This document shows positions 1 through 4,959 of a DNA stretch of 6,509 nucleotides, one piece after another. Position 1 is the stretch's first letter. Each line of letters starts with the position of its first letter. Below the pieces are notes generated by a model. It was not told the DNA's origin. It was given only the letters and a program-made list of their open reading frames with translations, and did not search any database. Origin of the DNA: an uncultured Planctomycetaceae bacterium. GTDB taxonomy: Bacteria > Planctomycetota > Planctomycetia > Planctomycetales > Planctomycetaceae. Position numbers and translations under genes: made by a program. The stretch covers positions 1-6,509 of the forward strand of contig CALJUK010000064.1 in the NCBI GenBank assembly GCA_937975745.1. Direction: 5' to 3'.

Positions 1-379
1 AGCCCAGACTACAATGTGCCTTGGGATAGGCGATCTCGAAGACGTCTTCCAGAATACGGATCTGGGCCCGTTCGACGGCGACAATCATCAAGAGGGTCTG
101 CCCGTAATTCGCGAGTGTTCCTTCCTGACGTTCCCGCACGCGCGTGACCAGATCGACGGGCTGCCCGAGCGTATCGGAAGCGATCCGCGAGGCCTCTTCC
201 AGAGCCTGTTCGACGTACCGTCCATACACCGGATGAGCCAGCAGTTCCGGAGACTTCCCCATGTTGGTCACGTTGTAGCCACGAAACGCGAATGACGTGA
301 CGCCGATCTTCTCCTTCAGCTGGGCGGGAGTGACCGGCGGAAGTGGTTCGGATTGGGGTTGGGGGACTTCGTTAATCAT
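1..379 (-). CDS. Malonyl-CoA:ACP transacylase (FabD)-like protein, N-terminal fragment
   Basis: Only the first 126 codons are in the window; the gene continues past the left edge, and its frame is open to base 1. It starts at the ATG at 377-379. No other start codon lies between it and the in-frame stop at 422-424, and the only Shine-Dalgarno-like AGGA sits rather far upstream (12 nt). The layout matches the first part of an acyltransferase domain: a Pro/Gln/Glu-rich leader (about residues 4-18), a beta strand ending in FRGYNVTN (32-39), a helical stretch, then a helix (VAVERAQIRILEDVF, 100-114) leading to SLG plus a codon beginning with T at the edge. The last part fits the start of the GYSxGE/GHSxGE nucleophile loop, but the serine itself is not visible. 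FabD-type enzymes move malonyl groups from CoA to acyl carrier protein for fatty-acid or polyketide synthesis. The usual FPGQGSQ-type motif is replaced. Resemblance to planctomycete proteins annotated as S-malonyltransferase is from memory; substrate and exact family are inference. Confidence 0.6.
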   Translation of the reverse strand, partial: MINEVPQPQSEPLPPVTPAQLKEKIGVTSFAFRGYNVTNMGKSPELLAHPVYGRYVEQALEEASRIASDTLGQPVDLVTRVRERQEGTLANYGQTLLMIVAVERAQIRILEDVFEIAYPKAHCSLG

Positions 380-446
380 GGAACGGCAGCATCCTGCTTG
401 GGCCCGACCCCGGGCGCTGTTTCATGGACCGGCAGTGAACTTCGGC

Positions 447-476
447 ACAACACGTTACAACACGTTACAACACGTT
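447..476. repeat. Three perfect tandem copies of a 10-bp unit (ACAACACGTT)
   Basis: The unit ACAACACGTT occurs at 447-456, 457-466 and 467-476 with no mismatch and no spacer, in the 110-bp gap between the patatin gene stop and the FabD-like start. On the transcribed (minus) strand the unit reads AACGTGTTGT. The 10-bp period is close to one helical turn, so the copies would face the same side of the DNA. That fits a protein-binding array upstream of the FabD-like gene, but slippage-generated simple repetition would look the same. The array ends 68 bp before the FabD-like ATG. No convincing -10/-35 pair is seen around it. Confidence 0.85.
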
Positions 477-489
477 TTTCGCAAATCCA

Positions 490-1380
490 TCAACTGTCGC
501 AACCGGCGCGAAGTATGCGATAGGCCTGGTGTGTCGCAAAACGGCCGGCAGAAATCACCTGCTCGACATTCGAGAAATCAAACCATTCGATCGTGGGCAG
601 ATCCGGGTGAATCAGTACATCCGCTAGCTGGCGTGCCTGTGCGCGACACAACTGTTCGCTAACCTCATCCATCCGGACCAGGATCTCCATGGCTGTGTCA
701 CAAGCTGCAACACGTTTCATCGGAGAGCTCACATCAACTGCCACCAGCCTTTGAGGATCGTATGAGCGGGCAACCATTGTCGGCAGAGAGTTGACCACAC
801 CCAGATCGCAGCACAGCATTCCGTCAATCGATACGGGAGGAAACATTCCCGGCACTGCGCACGATGCACGCACAGCCTGCCGCAATGAACCCCGCTCGCA
901 GACGACGGTATGTCCACTCCGTAGATCCACAGTGACGATGCTCAATGGAATCAGTGCATCCTCGATATTCGCGTCGGGCAGCAGATAGTCGACCACCTCG
1001 TGCAGAATGATGCCCGGCAGCAATGCCGGTTGAGTGACGATGCGAACGAGCCGCTGGTTGCCGCGCAGATATTGCAGAACACGATTATACCAGCCATAAA
1101 GCCCCCCGACGTCGGCATCCTCGTCGTCGGCCGCGGCGCCGAATAACGTGGCCTGATGCTTCTGGAATTGGGGGGACAGCAGGAACTGCAGTGTCCGGCG
1201 CTGGATCGCATGAATGTCCTGATCAAAGGCAAACATCGCGCCGGCGATACTGCCACTCGAGAGGCCGACAATTCGATCGAACTCAAACCCTTGTTCGAGC
1301 AATGCCTCGATGGCCCCCAAATGTGCAAAGCCGCGCGCTCCACCGCCTCCCAACGCCAACGTCAGTCTTGGTAACTCCAT
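490..1380 (-). CDS. Patatin-like phospholipase (RssA-type hydrolase)
   Basis: This complete 296-residue protein is a patatin-family serine hydrolase, expected to hydrolyse acyl esters of phospholipids or other lipids with a Ser-Asp dyad. The glycine-rich oxyanion-hole motif GGGGARG is at residues 11-17, followed by AHLGAIEAL as in RssA-type proteins. The nucleophile elbow G-L-S-S-G (39-43) places Ser41 as nucleophile. The second catalytic region ASCAVPGMFPPV (172-183) leads to CCDLGVVNSLP (190-200) with Asp192. The family normally has DG[GA] here, so the Gly-to-Leu change after the catalytic Asp is unusual. An acidic segment (ADDEDADVGG, about 84-93) forms an insert-like loop. No signal peptide or membrane segment is evident, so it is probably cytoplasmic. 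The ATG at 1378-1380 is preceded by AGGA with a 10-nt gap (1391-1394). It begins 71 bp after the thiolase stop. The beta-oxidation context suggests it may supply fatty acids, which is inference. Confidence 0.9.
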   Translation of the reverse strand: MELPRLTLALGGGGARGFAHLGAIEALLEQGFEFDRIVGLSSGSIAGAMFAFDQDIHAIQRRTLQFLLSPQFQKHQATLFGAAADDEDADVGGLYGWYNRVLQYLRGNQRLVRIVTQPALLPGIILHEVVDYLLPDANIEDALIPLSIVTVDLRSGHTVVCERGSLRQAVRASCAVPGMFPPVSIDGMLCCDLGVVNSLPTMVARSYDPQRLVAVDVSSPMKRVAACDTAMEILVRMDEVSEQLCRAQARQLADVLIHPDLPTIEWFDFSNVEQVISAGRFATHQAYRILRAGCDS

Positions 1381-1393
1381 CTCTGTTCCATCC

Positions 1394-1405
1394 TGAGACG
1401 TCTCA
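1394..1405. promoter_or_regulatory. 12-bp perfect palindrome overlapping the patatin ribosome-binding region
   Basis: TGAGACGTCTCA at 1394-1405 is fully self-complementary. It lies 14 to 25 bases upstream of the patatin start codon, and its edge overlaps the AGGA that is the best Shine-Dalgarno candidate (1391-1394). A dimeric repressor site would have this symmetry. In mRNA it could form only a short 4-bp hairpin with an ACGT loop. The regulatory role is inference; only the palindrome is seen. Flanking bases do not extend the symmetry. Confidence 0.4.
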
Positions 1406-1451
1406 TCCGCGTTGTGGCTTGCAAAGCGTACCTGTCTCCACGGTATCTATC

Positions 1452-2615
1452 TCAACGGTCGCAATTCTCGAAAATGGTCGCAACACCTTGTCCTTGGCCG
1501 ACGCACATCGTCGCCAGGCCATACCGGGCGCCGCTGTCCCGCATCCGGTGCAAGAGCGTGGTGGCAATCCGCGCTCCGCTGCCACCCAGTGGATGTCCAA
1601 TGGCAATCGCGCCACCGCGGGTGTTGACACGATCGGTCCCTTCTCCCAGAAGCTTCAGTACCGAGAGAACCTGCACGGCGAACGCTTCATTCAGCTCGAT
1701 GCACTCCATATCACTCCAGCCGAGATTGGCTCGCTGGAAAACCCTCTGAACCGCTGGTACCGGGCCGATGCCCATCTCGCTGGGATCGACACCTGCGACA
1801 GCCATCGCGACAACGCGTGCCATCGGCTTCAGACCCAACGCGTCGGCCTTCGCCTGTGACATCACCAGCATTCCGGCGGCACCCACATTGAGCGGCGAAC
1901 TGTTGCCCGCGGTCACACTTCCGCCGGCAGGGTTAAAGACGGGTGGCAACGCGGCCAGTTGGGCCAGACTGGTATCACCACGAATGCACTGGTCGACCGT
2001 CATCAACTCTTTGCTTCCTTCCGGGGTGTGCCCCCAGGTCGGAAGAACTTCCGCAGCAAATTCACCCCGGCTGGTTGCCTGACTGGCCAGTTCGTGACTG
2101 CGGTGGGCGAATTCATCCTGCTCGGTCCGCGAGATGCCATACTTGCTTGCCAGGTATTCGGCCGTCAAACCCATGTACATAATCGCTTCGCTATGCCGAC
2201 GAAACAGCGACGGACAGGGATCGTACCCCTTGGTCATCGGCACGTGGTCCATGTGCTCGACACCGCCGGCAATCTGCACGTCCTCGACCCCGGCCATGAT
2301 GTTGACGGCGGCATCATTGATGGCCTGCAGACTGCTGGCGCAGTTGCGATTCAGCGTGACACCGGCGACGGTGACCGGCAGGCCCGCGACCAGTGCGGCA
2401 ATTCGAGCGATGTCGATCCCCTGTTCACCCTGCTGTTGGACGCAGCCCCAGCGGATGTCGTCAATCACGGCCGGATCAATTCCTGTCCGTTCCACCAGTG
2501 CATTCATGACCGAAGCTGACAGATCTTCGGCCCGTTGATGACGAAAGATCCCCGTCTCGGCATTGGCCTTGCCGATCGGCGTCCGAACGGCATCCACAAT
2601 CACGGGCTGATTCAT
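1452..2615 (-). CDS. fadA: Acetyl-CoA acyltransferase (3-ketoacyl-CoA thiolase, FadA type)
   Basis: This 387-residue thiolase performs the last step of beta-oxidation: CoA-dependent cleavage of 3-ketoacyl-CoA to acetyl-CoA and an acyl-CoA two carbons shorter. Its length equals that of E. coli FadA, and segments such as the N-terminal VIVDAVRTPIGKA, RAEDLSA, WGCVQQ, GGVEHM.HVPM, MGLTAEYLA, ISR.EQD.FA.RSH and MG.GPVPA follow that protein closely. The acylated nucleophile is Cys92 in LNRNCASS. The proton-transfer residues are His341 in GHPLGGSGAR and Cys371 in MCVGQGQG, and NEAFA (309-313) is intact. It is a soluble enzyme expected to work with the FadJ-like protein encoded immediately upstream, 98 bp away, probably as a complex as in the E. 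coli system. The ATG at 2613-2615 gives a full-length thiolase N-terminus and has an AGGGGA ribosome site 8 nt before it. Nothing is broken or missing. A biosynthetic acetoacetyl-CoA thiolase is less likely given the FadA-specific similarity and the neighbours. Confidence 0.95.
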   Translation of the reverse strand: MNQPVIVDAVRTPIGKANAETGIFRHQRAEDLSASVMNALVERTGIDPAVIDDIRWGCVQQQGEQGIDIARIAALVAGLPVTVAGVTLNRNCASSLQAINDAAVNIMAGVEDVQIAGGVEHMDHVPMTKGYDPCPSLFRRHSEAIMYMGLTAEYLASKYGISRTEQDEFAHRSHELASQATSRGEFAAEVLPTWGHTPEGSKELMTVDQCIRGDTSLAQLAALPPVFNPAGGSVTAGNSSPLNVGAAGMLVMSQAKADALGLKPMARVVAMAVAGVDPSEMGIGPVPAVQRVFQRANLGWSDMECIELNEAFAVQVLSVLKLLGEGTDRVNTRGGAIAIGHPLGGSGARIATTLLHRMRDSGARYGLATMCVGQGQGVATIFENCDR

Positions 2616-2623
2616 TTTGGCTT

Positions 2624-2629
2624 TCCCCT
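2624..2629 (-). promoter_or_regulatory. Ribosome binding site of the thiolase gene
   Basis: On the minus strand AGGGGA is followed by an 8-nt spacer and the ATG at 2615. It supports this ATG as the thiolase start and fits re-initiation after the upstream fadJ-like gene, whose stop lies 98 bp away. Confidence 0.55.
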
Positions 2630-2713
2630 GCGGTGGGATTCTCGGAATGTCGTCAGGTGTTGTCGTATTCTTTCACGCAGACAGTTCAAGCCGGTTGATT
2701 GGCCGGAACGCGG

Positions 2714-4861
2714 TCACTTTCCCGCGGGGTAGAACGTCCGGCCCGACCTGGCCAGGTCGAGCAACAGGTTTGTTGGCTCGAAACGTTTTCCCAGCGACCT
2801 CAGCGGTTGCAGTCGTTCTACAAGCGCGGCCGCTCCAACACTGTCGGCCCACCGCAGAAGCCCTCCCCGGAACGCCGGAAAACCGGTTGCCAGAATCATG
2901 CCCAGATCGACATGGGCCGGATCTTTGACAACGTGTTCCTCGAGAACCCGGGTCGCTTCCAGAAGCATCGGCAGGATCATGCGATCGGTCAGTTCTTCCC
3001 GACTGAACTGTCGGTTGTCGATGCGATGTTTTTCCAGCAGAGGTTGAATCTCCGGAGCCGCCTCGGGACGCCCCTTCTTTCCGGTGAATCGGCGAAAGCC
3101 GGAACCCGACTTCTTTCCCCGCCGCCCCGATTCGACAAGTTCGCCCAGGAGACCCGATAGCAATGCCCGGTCGTGGTAAGCCTTTTGAAGGACATCTGCC
3201 GCCGAATAAGCCGTATCGAGCCCCACCAAATCGTGCAGAGCAATCGGCCCCATCGGCAACCCGAACGCGACGGCTGCCTGATCGACATCGTCCATCAAGG
3301 CTCCTTCGCAAACCAGCTGAACCGCTTCGCTCATATAGGGCAACAGCAGCCGATTCACCAGGAATCCAGGACAGTCCTGGACGACGATGGGAACCTTTTG
3401 AATTCGCGAAGCCAACGCCGCAACAGTCGCCACAGTCTCGTCACTGGTGTCCTTGCCTCGGATGACTTCCACCAGTTGCATTCGGTCAACCGGGTAAAAG
3501 AAGTGCATTCCAACGAAACGATTCGGGTGTTCGACGGCGGCCGACATCCGCGTGATCGAAATCGTGGACGTGTTACTGGCGAGAATTGTTTCCGGACCGA
3601 CAATCTTTGAGAGTTGTTTGAAGGCCTCAATTTTCAGCGATTCCTTCTCGGGAATCGCCTCGATCACGATGTCGCAATCGGCGAAGACCTTGGTGGACGT
3701 CGCCGTACTTGTCCGGGCCAGCATCGATTCTAAATCGTGAGGCGTCGCGCGGCCGATGCGCATCCGGCTGGTGACGACGTGCTTCATCCGTTCCACGCCT
3801 TCCGTCACACGTTGCTCGTCCACGTCGACCAACGTGACATTCACGTCCCGGCGAGCATGCGCGGCGGAGAGTCCGGCCCCCATCAAGCCACCCCCCAGAA
3901 CACCCACGCGATCAATCTGTCGGGCAGTGACCGACGGATCATCGACTCCGCGGTCCCGTTTCACCTGTTGGTTCAAAAAGAAGACACTGATCAGGTTGGA
4001 TGATGTCTCCGAACCGGTGACTTCCAGGGCATGAGCCCGCTCGCGGAGCAGCCCGGCCTCCAGTGTGACGTTGACCCCCTCGCGAATTGCCGCCAACGCA
4101 GCCAGTGGTGCCGGGTTTCGACTGGCCGTTTGTTGGGCCTTCAGTTTTCCCTCTGCGACCGCGCAGGCGAAACCCAACTGGTCCGCCGAGAGACCCATCG
4201 GCTGGGAAAGTTGTTCTCGGCGAGCCAGGTACTTGCCGTCGGTCTGCAGAATTTCGATCAGCCGCAAGCCCTCAGACTGCAGGCGATCAGTGGGAACACA
4301 ATCGAATGCGAATCCGAGTTCCCGTGCCCGAACCCCGTCGAATGTTGTCCCTTGGCAGACCAGATCGATCCCGTGGTGGATACCGATCAACCGGGGCATC
4401 CGCTGCGTACCGCCCCAGCCGGGGATGAGGCCCAGGGTGACTTCCGGCAGGGCCATCTTTGTCGATGCCGCATTGCTGACGATACGGTCATCACAAGCGA
4501 GAACCAACTCGGTCCCGCCTCCCATGCAGGCTCCGTCGATTAACGCCACAACCGGAAACGGGAGACGACTGAGACGTCCGAACAGGGCGTGCCCCGCATC
4601 GAGTTCTTCGGCGATCTGTTGCGGAGTGGCTGCCCGAAGGGATGCCAGTTCGTTCAGATCAGCGCCTGCAATAAACTGCCCCGGTTTACCGCTGCGAATC
4701 AGCAGTCCGCGGAGATTCGACTGCTGCTCCCACGAATCGATCAATTGCAGCAATTCTTCACGAACCGACTTCGCGAGCGTATTGACCGGTCGATTGGGAG
4801 CATTGAACGTCAGGCACAGGACATCATTGTCGCAAATTTCGACGTTGAGCGCTTCGGTCAT
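2714..4861 (-). CDS. fadJ: Bifunctional enoyl-CoA hydratase / 3-hydroxyacyl-CoA dehydrogenase (FadJ/FadB alpha subunit)
   Basis: The 715-residue fusion protein carries the second and third steps of beta-oxidation. Residues about 5-190 are a crotonase domain with oxyanion-hole segments FIAGADLNEL (63-72) and DGACMGGGTE (109-118). The two catalytic glutamates expected for hydration are present, Glu118 and Glu140 (in ALPEVTLGLIPGWGGTQR). A linker is followed by the NAD-binding domain with GVLGGGLMGAG (320-330) and ASNTSTI (428-434). The catalytic pair is His453 in GMHFFYPVDRM and Glu465 in LVEVIRG. CPGFLVNRLL (497-506) opens the first C-terminal 3HCDH domain (to about residue 590), and GFPAFRGGLLRWAD (660-673) belongs to the second one. 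Length (E. coli FadJ 714, FadB 729) and motifs such as GTQRMPRLIG favour FadJ over FadB, though the symbol is by similarity only. It should act with the thiolase encoded next to it, in the cytoplasm. The ATG at 4859-4861 has a perfect AGGAGG 5 nt upstream. No frameshift or missing catalytic residue. Confidence 0.95.
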   Translation of the reverse strand: MTEALNVEICDNDVLCLTFNAPNRPVNTLAKSVREELLQLIDSWEQQSNLRGLLIRSGKPGQFIAGADLNELASLRAATPQQIAEELDAGHALFGRLSRLPFPVVALIDGACMGGGTELVLACDDRIVSNAASTKMALPEVTLGLIPGWGGTQRMPRLIGIHHGIDLVCQGTTFDGVRARELGFAFDCVPTDRLQSEGLRLIEILQTDGKYLARREQLSQPMGLSADQLGFACAVAEGKLKAQQTASRNPAPLAALAAIREGVNVTLEAGLLRERAHALEVTGSETSSNLISVFFLNQQVKRDRGVDDPSVTARQIDRVGVLGGGLMGAGLSAAHARRDVNVTLVDVDEQRVTEGVERMKHVVTSRMRIGRATPHDLESMLARTSTATSTKVFADCDIVIEAIPEKESLKIEAFKQLSKIVGPETILASNTSTISITRMSAAVEHPNRFVGMHFFYPVDRMQLVEVIRGKDTSDETVATVAALASRIQKVPIVVQDCPGFLVNRLLLPYMSEAVQLVCEGALMDDVDQAAVAFGLPMGPIALHDLVGLDTAYSAADVLQKAYHDRALLSGLLGELVESGRRGKKSGSGFRRFTGKKGRPEAAPEIQPLLEKHRIDNRQFSREELTDRMILPMLLEATRVLEEHVVKDPAHVDLGMILATGFPAFRGGLLRWADSVGAAALVERLQPLRSLGKRFEPTNLLLDLARSGRTFYPAGK

Positions 4862-4866
4862 CGACT

Positions 4867-4872
4867 CCTCCT
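4867..4872 (-). promoter_or_regulatory. Strong ribosome binding site of the fadJ-like gene
   Basis: A perfect AGGAGG on the minus strand is separated by 5 nt (AGTCG) from the ATG at 4861. It is the best Shine-Dalgarno match among the window's genes and fixes the start of the 715-residue protein. Confidence 0.8.
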
Positions 4873-4939
4873 GTGCGTCACAACTGGCTATTCAATCGAG
4901 GGGGAACATCCATGGGGGCAGCCTGCGTTGAATCGGGTG

Positions 4940-4959
4940 GATCAGCCCTACGGCTGATC
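4940..4959 (-). other. Hairpin (8-bp stem, 4-nt loop) centred on the acyl-CoA dehydrogenase stop codon
   Basis: Bases 4940-4947 and 4952-4959 are a perfect inverted repeat (GATCAGCC / GGCTGATC) around a 4-base loop. Read in the mRNA, the loop is GUAG and contains the UAG stop at 4948-4950, so the last codons (Asp, Gln, Pro) form one arm. No run of U follows, so it is not a classical intrinsic terminator. It could protect the upstream message from 3'-end decay or tune translation and readthrough into the fadJ-like gene, but no role can be shown from sequence alone. Confidence 0.5.

Noticed and set aside
402..415. GCCCG-ACCC-CGGGC hairpin upstream of the FabD-like start
   Set aside because: The stem is only 5 bp with no U-run on either side, so it does not support a terminator, and it is common by chance in GC-rich DNA.
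297..662. 121-codon plus-strand ORF across the tandem repeats
   Set aside because: It overlaps the FabD-like and patatin genes in antisense and has no ribosome site or recognisable product. The repeats are better treated as non-coding.
1191..1859. 222-codon plus-strand open frame spanning the patatin/thiolase junction
   Set aside because: It is antisense to the 5' end of the patatin gene and the 3' end of the thiolase gene. It has no recognisable domain and no convincing start context.
2655..2692. TTGAAC...TACGAC as a promoter for the thiolase gene
   Set aside because: The spacing is about 16 bp, but the -10 match is poor and the sigma-factor preference of this organism is unknown. It is not enough to call a promoter.
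2673..3311. 212-codon minus-strand frame overlapping the 3' end of the fadJ-like gene
   Set aside because: Same strand but shifted frame within the well-supported fadJ coding region. The Gly/Arg/Ser-rich composition is typical of a shadow.
4065..4931. 288-codon plus-strand open frame opposite the fadJ-like gene
   Set aside because: It lies almost entirely antisense to a gene with full domain support. Its product is Arg/Ser/Pro-rich with no recognisable motif, as expected for a shadow frame in GC-rich DNA.
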